This document shows, in pieces, positions 43,549-52,549 of a DNA stretch of 64,000 nucleotides. The notes beneath the pieces are model-generated. The model had not been told where the DNA came from, did not search any database, and was given only the letters and a program-made list of their open reading frames with translations. Source of the stretch: CAMDBL01 sp964498125 (GTDB lineage: Bacteria > Pseudomonadota > Alphaproteobacteria > Rhizobiales > Hyphomicrobiaceae); assembly GCA_964498125.1 (NCBI GenBank), contig CAZCGE010000134.1, forward strand, positions 88,724-152,723. The letters are read 5' to 3'. The position numbers and the translations under genes were made by a program. How positions within the stretch are numbered: position 1 is the first letter of the stretch; the number at the start of each line of letters is the position of its first letter.

Positions 43549-44643
43549 ATGCGGGCTGAAAAGCAGATTCTGTTTTGGCTGTCGGCGGCGATGCTGGCGC
43601 TGTTCGCGATCCTGTTGCTCAAAGACGTCCTGCTGCCGTTCGTCGTCGGCATGGTGATTGCCTACTTCCTCAATCCCCTCGCGGACCGCCTGGAGCGAAT
43701 AGGCCTCAGTCGGGCCCTGGCCTCCGCCATCATCGTCGCCAGCGCCGGGCTGATCCTGGTCACTACGCTGGTTTTGCTGGTGCCCGTCATCGCCTCGCAG
43801 GTGCAGCAGCTCGCCCTGACGCTGCCCGACGAGATCCTGCGGCTCAAGCAGATCGTCGAGACCTGGGCCCGTGAACAGCTCGGCATGCACTTTGCCCAGG
43901 TCGAAGCCGGCCTCGACAACGCCGCCGCCGAACTGGCCAAGAACTGGTCGGCCTGGGCCGGAGTATTGGCACGCTCGATCTGGAGCCAGAGCCTGGCGGT
44001 GTTCAATTTCATCTCGCTGCTGCTGGTCACGCCGCTGGTCGTGTTCTATCTGCTGGTCGACTGGCACCCGATGCTGGACAAGGTCGATGGCTGGCTGCCG
44101 CGTGCGCAGGCGCCCGCCATTCGCAGGCTCGCTGGCGAGATCAACGATGCCGTGTCCGCTTTCATCCGCGGGCAAGGCACCGTCTGCCTGATCCTCGGCA
44201 TCTTCTATGCGGTGCTGCTGAGCTGGGTCGGCTTGAAGTACGGCCTGGTGATCGGGCTGGCCACGGGGCTTTTCACATTCATTCCATTCGTCGGCTGGGC
44301 CCTCGGCATGATCACGGCCACAGGGCTTGCCGCCGTGCAGTTCTGGCCTGAAATGCTGCCGCTCGCCTTGGTGGTCGGCATTTTCCTGGTCGGGCAGGCC
44401 GTGGACGCCGGTTTCCTGTCGCCCAAGGTCGTCGGCTCAAAAATCGGCCTGCACCCGGTGTGGCTGATCTTCGCCCTGTTCGTCTTCAGCTACCTGTTCG
44501 GTTTCGTCGGTATGCTGGTCGCCGTGCCGGTCGCCGCGGCGATTGGTGTGGTGGTTCGATTTGCCCTGCAGGTCTACACGCACAGCGAGATGTTCCACGG
44601 TCCCGGCGGCGGGTCTGGTCCCCCGGCAGATCGCACTCCATGA
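43549..44643 (+). CDS. AI-2E family transporter (PerM-like permease)
   Basis: This 364-residue membrane protein belongs to the AI-2E transporter/PerM family. About eight hydrophobic helices are visible, with FVVGMVIAYFLNPLADRLER, LVTPLVVFYLLVDW and the C-terminal motif GLHPVWLIFALFVFSYLFGFVGMLVAVPVAA. GGGGAAGGGTG lies before the ATG at 43549. Its stop overlaps the start of hdaA (ATGA). The transported substrate in this branch is unknown; some relatives act as sodium/proton antiporters. Confidence 0.87.
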   Translation: MRAEKQILFWLSAAMLALFAILLLKDVLLPFVVGMVIAYFLNPLADRLERIGLSRALASAIIVASAGLILVTTLVLLVPVIASQVQQLALTLPDEILRLKQIVETWAREQLGMHFAQVEAGLDNAAAELAKNWSAWAGVLARSIWSQSLAVFNFISLLLVTPLVVFYLLVDWHPMLDKVDGWLPRAQAPAIRRLAGEINDAVSAFIRGQGTVCLILGIFYAVLLSWVGLKYGLVIGLATGLFTFIPFVGWALGMITATGLAAVQFWPEMLPLALVVGIFLVGQAVDAGFLSPKVVGSKIGLHPVWLIFALFVFSYLFGFVGMLVAVPVAAAIGVVVRFALQVYTHSEMFHGPGGGSGPPADRTP

Positions 44644-45332
44644 CCGCGCGGCATCGACAGTTGGCGTTCGATCTGTCCCATCGCGCCGCACTGGGAGCCG
44701 AGGATTTCCTGGTCTCCGAGTCCAACGCAACAGCTGTCGATCTCATCGACCGCTGGCCGCGGTGGCCCTTGTGGGCCGCCATTGTCACCGGCCCATCCGA
44801 CAGCGGCAAGAGCCACCTCGCCCATGTCTGGCAATTCAAATCCGCAGCCGCATTGGAGCTGGCCAGCGCTTTGTCCGAAGCGACGCTCCTAGGCCTTGCA
44901 GCCAAGCGAGCCCTCGTCGTCGAAAACATCGACCGCGGTATCGCCAGCGAACGTGCGTTGTTCCACCTGCTGAACCTTGCCCGCGAGCACAAGCTGTCGA
45001 TCCTGCTCACCTCGCGCGCGGCACCCGGCGCGCTGAGCATCAGCCTGCCTGACCTGCGATCGCGACTGCGCGCCCTGCCAATGGTTGCCATCTCGCCGCC
45101 CGATGCGGCGCTGATCAAAGCCGTTGCCGTGAAACTTTTTGCCGACCGGCAGATCGCGGTCGATCCGCGCGTCGTCAACTACATCGGCCGCCATGTCGAG
45201 CAGTCCCTGGCCGCGGTCGCCCGCGTCGTCGCCGCAGCCGATCAACTGGCACTCGCCCGCCGAGCCACGGTGTCAATTCCGATCGTCAAGGAGGTCCTTG
45301 GCGTCATGGGCGGCGGTGATTTGCCGGAGTGA
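44640..45332 (+). CDS. hdaA: DnaA-related regulatory protein HdaA
   Basis: HdaA is a short DnaA relative lacking the DNA-binding domain IV that helps convert DnaA-ATP to DnaA-ADP after replication starts. The 230-residue protein has an N-terminal clamp-binding-like QLAFDL, a P-loop TGPSDSGKSHLAHVW, a Walker B-like ALVVENIDRG, and ILLTSRAAPGALSISLPDLRSRL, equivalent to the DnaA sensor region. The position after the AI-2E permease and before ppk and ppx is the conserved Rhizobiales arrangement. Its ATG overlaps the permease stop. Confidence 0.88.
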   Translation: MTARHRQLAFDLSHRAALGAEDFLVSESNATAVDLIDRWPRWPLWAAIVTGPSDSGKSHLAHVWQFKSAAALELASALSEATLLGLAAKRALVVENIDRGIASERALFHLLNLAREHKLSILLTSRAAPGALSISLPDLRSRLRALPMVAISPPDAALIKAVAVKLFADRQIAVDPRVVNYIGRHVEQSLAAVARVVAAADQLALARRATVSIPIVKEVLGVMGGGDLPE

Positions 45333-45516
45333 CCGGCGTCTCATTACCGCGGACTCGAACGGCTTGATCCACTCGCCGTCCGTGCGCAAATCTAATGTTG
45401 CGACTCATTCATATGGTACCTGGATCGAGGCCGAGCATTCGCTACGCGAGAAGGGCTGCCGCCCACATATTTACTTGCGTGCCTCCGGCACGACCCCGCT
45501 TGGGGGACGTCCAAAC

Positions 45517-45543
45517 CCCCTCTTTATTATGGATAAAGAGGGG
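45517..45543. terminator. Hairpin downstream of hdaA
   Basis: CCCCTCTTTAT and ATAAAGAGGGG are perfect 11-bp arms around a 5-nt loop. It lies 184 bp after the hdaA stop and is not followed by a T run on the plus strand, so it is only a candidate terminator or processing hairpin. Confidence 0.4.
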
Positions 45544-45638
45544 CGGGTCTGGGAGTGCTTCCCTCCCAGCGGGGTCTGGGACCGGCTCCAGTCGTGAAGC
45601 CAATAGCGCCGGGAATCATATGAACGGGCCAGAACACT

Positions 45639-45693
45639 AATACCAACCTGCGCAGACTCTGACTCTCAGTTATGCCGTGCGCAGGTTGGTATT
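45639..45693. repeat. Inverted repeat, ACCAACCTGCGC family
   Basis: AATACCAACCTGCGCA (45639-45654) pairs perfectly with TGCGCAGGTTGGTATT (45678-45693) over 16 bp around a 23-nt loop. The outer part (ATACCAA.CTGC) is shared with the neighbouring hairpin at 45736-45777, so both belong to one family. Confidence 0.7.
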
Positions 45694-45735
45694 CTCTTTT
45701 GTTTGCGCGCAGCCGCCACGCCAACCCTGCGCGCG

Positions 45736-45777
45736 TATACCAATCTGCATGGGTCAATACCCATGCAGATTGGTATA
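45736..45777. repeat. Inverted repeat, ACCAATCTGCATGGGT family
   Basis: TATACCAATCTGCATGGGT (45736-45754) pairs perfectly over 19 bp with 45759-45777 around the loop CAAT. It ends 8 bp from the convergent lysozyme stop and probably acts as a transcription terminator, or is a repetitive palindrome captured there. Confidence 0.75.
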
Positions 45778-45784
45778 AGTTGGT

Positions 45785-46843
45785 TCAGTGGAGTTCACGC
45801 TCGAGTATTGCACGCGACCGCCGCCCGTTTTCAGCGATGTCGACAAGCAGCAGCAGTGCGCCAAATGCCAATATCGCGACAATGAAGCCGGCAACCAAAC
45901 CGGCAGCGCCACCCCACTCCGGCGCAAAGCCATCGGTCCAAGTTCGCGCCGCCCAAAATCCGAGTGCTGCTCCGCCAAGACTGCAGGCCATAAATCCCAG
46001 GATGGCAATGACCCGCAGTGCCGCAAACGCGAATCTGGCGAACTTCGAGCTGCCTGCGTCCGCCACCGCCCCTCCACCACGCGGTGCTCGGGTCGATGCC
46101 GGGGAGGGCCTGATGGGTCGCGTGGTCACGACAACCGGTGGCTCGACTGGCTCATCGGCTGCCTCCGGCAGGGGATCATTGCCCGGTAGGGTTGCTTCCG
46201 CAGCACTGGCAACTGCCATCGGTGGACCCTCGACCCACTCGGCCGCCAGCTGCTCCGGGGTTCCCGCGTAGATATTCAGGTCGACCTGTCCCCTGATCCC
46301 GGCTATTGCATGCGGCAACGGGCCAATGCCATCGCCTGTGTATTGCCACAACCAGTATTTCTTCCAGGTTGGCGGCAACTTCGCCCTGGGACCATATTGC
46401 GCCAGCCACAGGCGGTGCATCGCAAAAAACGGATCGAACGTGCGGCCCAATTCCTCCTTGATCAGATTTCCGCTGTAGAGGATGGGCCGCCGACCGGTCT
46501 TCTCAAAGATCGCCTGCATGAATTCGCGGGCCTGGTCGAGCGACATGGTATTGTTGCGATTGGGCTCGAAATCCAGGGCGAGAAGCGTATCGTCATCAGG
46601 GCTGGCCACCTTCAGGAAGTGCTCGACCTGGGCGTCAACGTCCTCGTCATTGGCAAAGTGATAGGCGCCCCACAGCAGACCGTGCTTGCGCGCGATCTCG
46701 CGGCGCTCGCCGTACGTGCGATCGACAATACGGGTGCCTTGGGTGGCTTTGTGAATGATCCCTTTGATTCCAGCCGCCGCGGTCGCCTTCAGGTCGACGA
46801 CGACGTCGCCGTGATAAATATCGGCAACCATTGGTTTGAACAT
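45785..46843 (-). CDS. GH25 lysozyme-like protein with C-terminal membrane anchor
   Basis: This 352-residue protein starts with a glycoside hydrolase family 25 domain (FKPMVADIYHGDVVVD, ITHKATQG-type loop as IIHKATQG, AYHFANDED, LLALDFEPNRNNTMS, YSGNLI and YWLWQYTGDG). The family cleaves peptidoglycan; catalytic acids are expected in the LDFE and D/E of the first strand. After a Pro/Ala-rich linker two hydrophobic segments near the C-terminus (about 275-335) suggest membrane anchoring. There is no signal peptide, which is unusual for a lysozyme acting outside. GGAGGGAGCGGTCC precedes the ATG at 46843. Confidence 0.82.
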   Translation of the reverse strand: MFKPMVADIYHGDVVVDLKATAAAGIKGIIHKATQGTRIVDRTYGERREIARKHGLLWGAYHFANDEDVDAQVEHFLKVASPDDDTLLALDFEPNRNNTMSLDQAREFMQAIFEKTGRRPILYSGNLIKEELGRTFDPFFAMHRLWLAQYGPRAKLPPTWKKYWLWQYTGDGIGPLPHAIAGIRGQVDLNIYAGTPEQLAAEWVEGPPMAVASAAEATLPGNDPLPEAADEPVEPPVVVTTRPIRPSPASTRAPRGGGAVADAGSSKFARFAFAALRVIAILGFMACSLGGAALGFWAARTWTDGFAPEWGGAAGLVAGFIVAILAFGALLLLVDIAENGRRSRAILERELH

Positions 46844-46892
46844 GGACCGCTCCCTCCGATGAATGGCTTCAACGACCATAAAAGTCTCGCAA

Positions 46893-47258
46893 TCAATGCG
46901 CCGGACACGGGTAGGCACTGACAGTGTAGCTCCAGTTTCCGCCTCCGCCCTCGATCCTGAGTCTGCGCAAGTAGCCGCTACTCCACTTTGCGAATTTGTC
47001 GCCATGGAGACCGAGCGCCTGCTCCTGCCAGGCGGCTACGGCTCGCTTGCGGCCGACCTGCCGAGCGACGCAGGATCTGCTGCTCGACGCCGGACACGCA
47101 AAGTTGGCGCTGCCTTCGATACGCGGTTTGCAGCCTCGCGCTTCGGCGGTGTCGTGCGGCATGGCTGCCAGCGGGCTGGTCACGGCGAGCGCAACGATCG
47201 TCACAGTACCGAGCACCGCACCGATTCTCCCCGCGGTCTGCAACCGTTGCACGCTCAT
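46893..47258 (-). CDS. Small secreted Cys-containing hypothetical protein
   Basis: I do not recognise this protein. With the start at 47258 it has 121 residues: a signal peptide (GRIGAVLGTVTIVALAVTSP), a processed region with ARGCKPRIEGSANFACPA, then a pattern KRAVAAWQEQALGLHGDKFAKWSSG and a C-terminal YTVSAYPCPAH. The layout with W, Cys and a terminal A-x-PC recurs in small exported alphaproteobacterial proteins of unknown function. Alternative starts exist at 47327 and at 47270. It lies 49 bp upstream of the lysozyme gene on the same strand. Confidence 0.55.
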   Translation of the reverse strand: MSVQRLQTAGRIGAVLGTVTIVALAVTSPLAAMPHDTAEARGCKPRIEGSANFACPASSSRSCVARQVGRKRAVAAWQEQALGLHGDKFAKWSSGYLRRLRIEGGGGNWSYTVSAYPCPAH

Positions 47259-47597
47259 GGCGATGCTCACCATCTCCCGGGTCGATGCCCGAACCCTGTC
47301 CAGCCGAAATGCGCTGAGCATTCTCATAGCAGGAATGATCCCGGCGGTTACACTCGATCGCAGGCGTGGCCACCGGGCAGATGCGCATTTCCCCTGCTCG
47401 GATTTGACCTGGCAGCCTTGCTCGGACCACGCCCTGCTCTGTCCTTCAGCTTCCGGGGTCGAACTGCCGCGGGCATCGAGCCACGGTTGATGAATCGCCG
47501 CAACCTTGCTTGGCCGGCTTGCCCGGCGGCCCGTGTCATGGTCCTGTAGCAGGCCCGCTGCCTGATCCGGCCTGGCAACTGGGCAATGGAGCAGCAG

Positions 47598-49778
47598 ATG
47601 GCCAGCGCACGCAGCAGATCGACGGACAAGGCACAGACCACCAAGGCCGATCCGCCACAGGGCCCGGCACGATATTACAATCGCGAGTTGTCCTGGCTGC
47701 AATTCAACCGGCGCGTTTTGCAAGAGGCGCAAAACCCCAGCCACCCGGTGCTCGAGCGGCTGCGCTTCCTGTCGATTTCAGCCACCAATCTCGATGAATT
47801 CTACATGGTGCGCGCGGCCGGCATCTATGGCCAGATCGCAGCAGGCGTGACGACGCCGAGCATGGACGGTCTGACGCCGGCCCAACAGCTGGCGCAGATC
47901 AACGAATTCGTCGCCGGCCTGGTGGACGAGAAGCAGGCCTGCTGGAGGGTGCTCAAGTCGGAGTTGGCGAACGCGGATATGCATATTGTCGAGGCCGCGG
48001 ACCTGCGCGCCGGGGAGATCGCCTGGCTGGACAGCTACAAGAATCAGATCTTTCCGATCCTGACACCGATTGCCGTCGATCCCGCCCATCCATTCCCGTT
48101 CATTCTCAACAAGGGCCTGACGCTGGCCGTCGAGATGACACGGGCGCGAGACGGCAGGGCAATGAACGCGCTGATCCCAATTCCGGCACAGCTCGATCGC
48201 TTCGTGCGCCTGCCACCGTCGGGACCAAATCCCACCGAACGGCGCTTCATCCGCCTCGAATCACTGATCGGGCAGTTCATCGCGGAGCTGTTCTCGGGCT
48301 TCAAGATCAAGAGCCACGGTGCCTTCCGTGTGCTCCGCGACAGTGACATCGAGATGCAGGAGGAGGCCGAAGATCTGGTCCGTACGTTCGAAACGCTGTT
48401 GAAGCGCCGGCGGCGCGGCAACGTCATCCGGCTCGAAATCGAAGCGGACATGCCCAAACGCTTGCGGAAATTCGTCATCGACGAACTCGAAGTCAGCGCG
48501 CACTCGGTGTTCGTCAAGGACGGCCTGCTGGGCCTGACCGACACGCAGCAGATCATCGTTTCAGACCGGCCCGAGCTTGTTTTTCGACCCTACGACAGCC
48601 GCTTTCCCGAGCGCATCCGCGACTTCGGCGGCGATTGTTTCGCGGCGATCCGCGCCAAGGATATTATCGTCCACCACCCATACGAGTCCTTCGACGTGGT
48701 TGTGCAATTCCTGCGCCAGGCTGCCGCCGACCCCAACGTCATGGCGATCAAATGGACGCTGTATCGCACGTCGAAAGACAGTCCGATCATCCAACTGCTG
48801 AAGGAGGCCGTCGAGGCCGGCAAGTCGGTCACGGCCGTGGTCGAGTTGAAGGCGCGTTTCGACGAGGCCGCCAACATCCGCTGGGCACGTGATCTGGAAA
48901 GCGTCGGCGTGCACGTCGTCTATGGCTTCATCGAGCTCAAGACGCATGCCAAGCTCGGGCTGGTGGTGCGCCGCGATGGCCACGAGATCACCACCTATTG
49001 CCACATCGGCACCGGCAACTACCACCCGCAGACGGCGCGCATTTACACGGATCTGTCCTTGTTCACGACGGACCCGGCGATTGCGCGCGACGTCACCAAG
49101 GTTCTCAATTTCGTGACGGGCTACGGCCAACCGGGCGAGCTCGAAGTGATGGCGGCAAGTCCCAATGGCATCCGCCAGTTGATACTCAAGCACATCGATG
49201 AGGAAATCACCCACGCCAAGTCCGGCCGGCCGGCGGCCGTCTGGATGAAGCTCAACGCGCTTGTCGATACGCAGATCATCGAGAAACTCTACGCAGCGAG
49301 CCAAGCTGGCGTTGAAATCGACATCGTTGTGCGTGGCATTTGTTGCCTCAGGCCGGGTGTGCCAGGCATGTCGGACAATATCCGCGCCAAAAGCATCATT
49401 GGCCGATTTCTCGAGCACGCGCGCATCTATTGTTTCGGCGGCGGCGAAGACCTTCCTTCGCCCAAGGCCGCCATCTACATCAGCTCGGCCGATATGATGC
49501 AGCGCAACCTGGATCGGCGAGTCGAGGCCATGGTGCCGATCAGCAACGCCACGGTTCACGAACAGGTGCTGAATCAGATAATGGTGGCAAACCTCAAGGA
49601 CAACCAGCAGAGCTGGCGTATCAAGGCGGACGGCTCATCGGTGCGAATCGAGCCTAAAGCCGGCGAGGAGCCCTTCAATGCCCACAGATATTTCATGACC
49701 AATCCCAGCCTTTCGGGCCGGGGGCAGGCGCTGAAGGAAAGCCCGCCGCCCAGTTTCAGCCTGCCGCACACGGATTGA
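47598..49778 (+). CDS. ppk: Polyphosphate kinase 1
   Basis: PPK1 reversibly transfers the gamma-phosphate of ATP to polyphosphate. The 726-residue protein starts its conserved core at RYYNRELSWLQFNRRVLQEA, then DEFYMVRAAG, RPYDSRFPERIRDFG, VMAIKWTLYRTSKDSPII, the catalytic-His region FIELKTHAKLGLVVRRDG and TGNYHPQTARIYTDLSLFT. The C-terminal RAKSIIGRFLEHARIY and SSADMMQRNLDRRVE complete the family. GGAG lies 6 nt before the ATG at 47598; another ATG at 47586 is possible. The ppx gene follows after 10 bp, the usual ppk-ppx operon. Confidence 0.95.
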   Translation: MASARSRSTDKAQTTKADPPQGPARYYNRELSWLQFNRRVLQEAQNPSHPVLERLRFLSISATNLDEFYMVRAAGIYGQIAAGVTTPSMDGLTPAQQLAQINEFVAGLVDEKQACWRVLKSELANADMHIVEAADLRAGEIAWLDSYKNQIFPILTPIAVDPAHPFPFILNKGLTLAVEMTRARDGRAMNALIPIPAQLDRFVRLPPSGPNPTERRFIRLESLIGQFIAELFSGFKIKSHGAFRVLRDSDIEMQEEAEDLVRTFETLLKRRRRGNVIRLEIEADMPKRLRKFVIDELEVSAHSVFVKDGLLGLTDTQQIIVSDRPELVFRPYDSRFPERIRDFGGDCFAAIRAKDIIVHHPYESFDVVVQFLRQAAADPNVMAIKWTLYRTSKDSPIIQLLKEAVEAGKSVTAVVELKARFDEAANIRWARDLESVGVHVVYGFIELKTHAKLGLVVRRDGHEITTYCHIGTGNYHPQTARIYTDLSLFTTDPAIARDVTKVLNFVTGYGQPGELEVMAASPNGIRQLILKHIDEEITHAKSGRPAAVWMKLNALVDTQIIEKLYAASQAGVEIDIVVRGICCLRPGVPGMSDNIRAKSIIGRFLEHARIYCFGGGEDLPSPKAAIYISSADMMQRNLDRRVEAMVPISNATVHEQVLNQIMVANLKDNQQSWRIKADGSSVRIEPKAGEEPFNAHRYFMTNPSLSGRGQALKESPPPSFSLPHTD

Positions 49779-49788
49779 GTGAGGCCCC

Positions 49789-51330
49789 GTGAACGACACC
49801 GTAAAGCGCGACGAAACCCGCGGCTCGCAAACCGAGCTTGCGCCGATCGCCGTCATCGATATTGGCTCGAACTCCGTTCGCCTGGTGATTTACGAGGGCG
49901 CCATTCGCGCCTCCGCACCACTCTTCAACGAGAAAGTCCTGTGCGGACTTGGCCGGTCGGTGGCATCCACGGGCCGGCTCGGCGCGGACGGCATCGGCCA
50001 CGCGCTGGCGACGCTCAAGCGGTTCAAGGCCATCATCACGTTGTTGGGCGTCGGCAGCACGCGCATTCTGGCCACCGCCGCTGTGCGGGACGCCGAGGAT
50101 GGGCAGACATTCATCGCACTTGCCGAACAGATCTGCGGCACCCCGATTGAAGTGCTGTCGGGCGAGCGCGAGGCCGAACTGGCCGCCAAGGGCGTAATGA
50201 TGGGCTTCCACAATGCCGATGGCTTGGTCGGCGATCTCGGCGGCGGTAGCCTCGAATTGATCGATGTCGGCAACGAGAGTTTTAGGCAGGCCGCCACGCT
50301 GGCGCTCGGAGGGTTGCGACTGATCGATGAGACGGGCGACCGCATCGATCGGGCCATCGACATCGTCGATGAGCGCTTGAGCCGGATCAATTGGATTGCC
50401 AAGGGCCGTGGCCGCACCTTCTTCGCCGTCGGCGGTGCCTGGCGGGCGCTGGCGCGGATGCATATGGAGCAGACGCGGTATCCGCTGCGGGTGATGCAGG
50501 GTTATGCCATCACCACGCGGGGGGCCATCGAGTGCTGTGAAATGGTTCGGCGCGCGCGCAAGTTGTCGTCGCTGGCCGGCATCGAGGACATCGCCAAACC
50601 GCGACGCGAGGTGCTGCCGTACGGCGCGCTCGTCTTGGAGCGCCTGTTGCGGCGCATCGAGCCCAAGCAGGTTGTCTTTTCCGTATTCGGCATCCGCGAA
50701 GGCTTGCTGATGGAGCTGCTGCCGCCTGCCGAGCGCGACAAAGATCCGCTGCTGTCATTCTGCGAATTTTATGCACAGCAGCGCTCGCGCAGCCCCGGCC
50801 ACGGCCTCGAGCTGGCACAGTGGACGGATGCGCTGTTTGCCGCGCCCGGCCCCACGGAAACGGCCGATGAGCGACGGCTGCGTCACGCGGCCTGCATCAT
50901 CGCCGACATCGGCTGGCGGGCGCATCCGGATTATCGCGGCGAGCAAAGCCTCAACGTGGTGGCCCACGCAGGTCTCACCGGCATCGACCACCCTGGCCGC
51001 GTTTTCCTCGCCTTGACGGTCTACTTCCGGCACGCTGGCGCCGGCGAGGACAAGGGCGAGGAACTGTCCGTGCGCATGAAGGAGATGGTCTCCCGCCACA
51101 GCCTGAAGCGGGCGCGGATCGTGGGCGCGGCCATCCGCGCCGCCCACATGCTGTCGATTGGCCGCAGCGGCGTCATTCTCAACGCGCCACTGAGCTACCA
51201 GCCCGGCCGCCTGGTCCTGACCATCCCCGCGAGCCTTGCTGCGCTCGAAGGCGAGCGGTTGCGGCGCCGTTTCGAGGCGCTGGCCCGGCTGCTCGACCGC
51301 ACCCCCGACATCAAGATTGCGCGGCGTTAG
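49789..51330 (+). CDS. ppx: Exopolyphosphatase (Ppx/GppA family)
   Basis: Ppx/GppA phosphatases remove terminal phosphates from polyphosphate or pppGpp. The 513-residue protein has the actin-like phosphate motifs IAVIDIGSNSVRLVIYEG and GDLGGGSLELIDVG, plus ATAAVRDAEDG and SGEREAELAAKGVMMG between them. A C-terminal HD-like region follows (RHAACIIADIGWRAHPDYRGEQ). The start is a GTG with GAGG just upstream. It sits 10 bp after ppk, so synthesis and breakdown of polyphosphate are jointly encoded. Confidence 0.92.
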   Translation: MNDTVKRDETRGSQTELAPIAVIDIGSNSVRLVIYEGAIRASAPLFNEKVLCGLGRSVASTGRLGADGIGHALATLKRFKAIITLLGVGSTRILATAAVRDAEDGQTFIALAEQICGTPIEVLSGEREAELAAKGVMMGFHNADGLVGDLGGGSLELIDVGNESFRQAATLALGGLRLIDETGDRIDRAIDIVDERLSRINWIAKGRGRTFFAVGGAWRALARMHMEQTRYPLRVMQGYAITTRGAIECCEMVRRARKLSSLAGIEDIAKPRREVLPYGALVLERLLRRIEPKQVVFSVFGIREGLLMELLPPAERDKDPLLSFCEFYAQQRSRSPGHGLELAQWTDALFAAPGPTETADERRLRHAACIIADIGWRAHPDYRGEQSLNVVAHAGLTGIDHPGRVFLALTVYFRHAGAGEDKGEELSVRMKEMVSRHSLKRARIVGAAIRAAHMLSIGRSGVILNAPLSYQPGRLVLTIPASLAALEGERLRRRFEALARLLDRTPDIKIARR

Positions 51331-51416
51331 CCCCGAACTGTGAAATCCAACCCACCGCCGCCACAATTTGGGTACAATGAGGCCCGAACGACCGCCGGTC
51401 TCACAGGATCCCACCG

Positions 51417-52322
51417 ATGGCCGAAGACCCTTATGCCGTACTGGGCGTAGCGCGAAACGCCTCGGACGAGGATATTCGCCGCGCTTTTCGCAGACTCGCC
51501 AAGGAATGCCACCCCGACCTGCATCCCGCTAACGCGACGGCTGCCGACCGGTTCAAGCGCCTGACCGGGGCCAACGACGTCGTCGGCGACCCTGTCAAGC
51601 GCCGCCAGTACGACCGGGGCGAGATCGATGCCTCCGGCGAGCCGCGCCGTGCCTATACGCATGCCTATTCCGGCCCGCGCGGCGGCCCACGCACCGCCCG
51701 GCCGGGCTCTCCGGAAGACGTCGACTTTGGCGACATCTTTTCGGATTTTTTCAGCAGCCAACGCGCCGGCCGCGCCGGTGCCTTTGCCGCCCGTGGCCAG
51801 GACGTGCGCTATACCCTCGAAGTGGAATTCACCGAGGCTGTCATTGGCGCCAAGAAACGGGTCACCATGCCCGACGGCGGAACGCTGGACCTCACGGTGC
51901 CCGAGGGCGTCATCGATGGCCAGGTTCTGCGCCTTAAGGGCAAGGGCGCCCTGGGCCTGCGCGGCGGCGAGGCAGGCGATGCGCTGGTCGAGATCAAGGT
52001 GCGGCTGCACCCGCAGTTCAAGCGCGTCGACAATGACATCGCTATCGAAGTGCCGATTACGATCGACGAGGCTGTTCTCGGCGGCAAGATCGAAGTGCCG
52101 ACCATATCTGGTCGGGTCCAACTGACGCTACCCAAGGGTACGAGCTCAGGCAAAGTCTTCCGCTTGCGCGGCAAGGGCGTGCGCAACGTTGCAGCGGGGA
52201 CGACAGGTGATCAACTCGTCAGTGTCCGCATCTCAATGCCGGAAACGATCGACGATTCGCTGTCTTACTTCTTTTCCGAATGGCGCCAGAAGCACCGCTA
52301 CGATCCGGGGCGCGGCGAGTAA
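51417..52322 (+). CDS. J-domain co-chaperone, CbpA-type (class II)
   Basis: This 301-residue protein has a J-domain with an intact HPD (ECHPDLHP), a short Gly/Arg/Ser linker with DFGDIFSDFF, and the DnaJ C-terminal substrate domains (TLDLTVPEGVIDGQVLRLKGKG and ITIDEAVLGGKIEVPT). It lacks the zinc-binding CxxCxGxG repeats of DnaJ, so it is class II. It ends KHRYDPGRGE. It follows ppx by 86 bp on the same strand. The client is unknown. Confidence 0.88.
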   Translation: MAEDPYAVLGVARNASDEDIRRAFRRLAKECHPDLHPANATAADRFKRLTGANDVVGDPVKRRQYDRGEIDASGEPRRAYTHAYSGPRGGPRTARPGSPEDVDFGDIFSDFFSSQRAGRAGAFAARGQDVRYTLEVEFTEAVIGAKKRVTMPDGGTLDLTVPEGVIDGQVLRLKGKGALGLRGGEAGDALVEIKVRLHPQFKRVDNDIAIEVPITIDEAVLGGKIEVPTISGRVQLTLPKGTSSGKVFRLRGKGVRNVAAGTTGDQLVSVRISMPETIDDSLSYFFSEWRQKHRYDPGRGE

Positions 52323-52344
52323 ACATCGCGCACTGTGTGATCGG

Positions 52345-52530
52345 GGTCTGAAACGAAAGAAACGCGCCAAGACCTCGGTGCCGGGCAAACTCCCCAGGTC
52401 CACCTATGCACATTCCCCTGCTTTTGGAATGTTACGTTATAACGTTGCATATCTGAAGGCAGGGGTTGCAATTGCATCGGCGGGCGACTGCTTTCGTCAT
52501 CGAGGGTCAGCACAGCTGGTGTTTGGCTGG
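52345..52530 (+). repeat. Dispersed 186-bp intergenic repeat, copy B
   Basis: This is the second copy of the repeat at 4215-4400, in the same orientation and equal in length, with about 88 percent identity by my count. The palindromic centre here is ACGTTATAACGT at about 52436-52447, perfect over 12 bp. It fills most of the gap between the co-chaperone and the convergent benzoate-CoA ligase, as copy A fills a convergent gap. Confidence 0.8.
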
Positions 52531-52549
52531 CATCGCTCAGCCGGCAACT

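Larger units (their letters stand above)
45333..45784. other. Gene-free interval rich in hairpins
   Basis: No gene is convincing in this 450-bp stretch between hdaA and the convergent lysozyme gene. It contains at least three stable hairpins, annotated separately (45517-45543, 45639-45693, 45736-45777). One or more of them may terminate transcription of both flanking genes. Confidence 0.5.

Noticed and set aside
45395..45640. 81-codon open frame between hdaA and the lysozyme gene
   Set aside because: It runs through the hairpin at 45517-45543, has no ribosome-binding site and no protein-like pattern.
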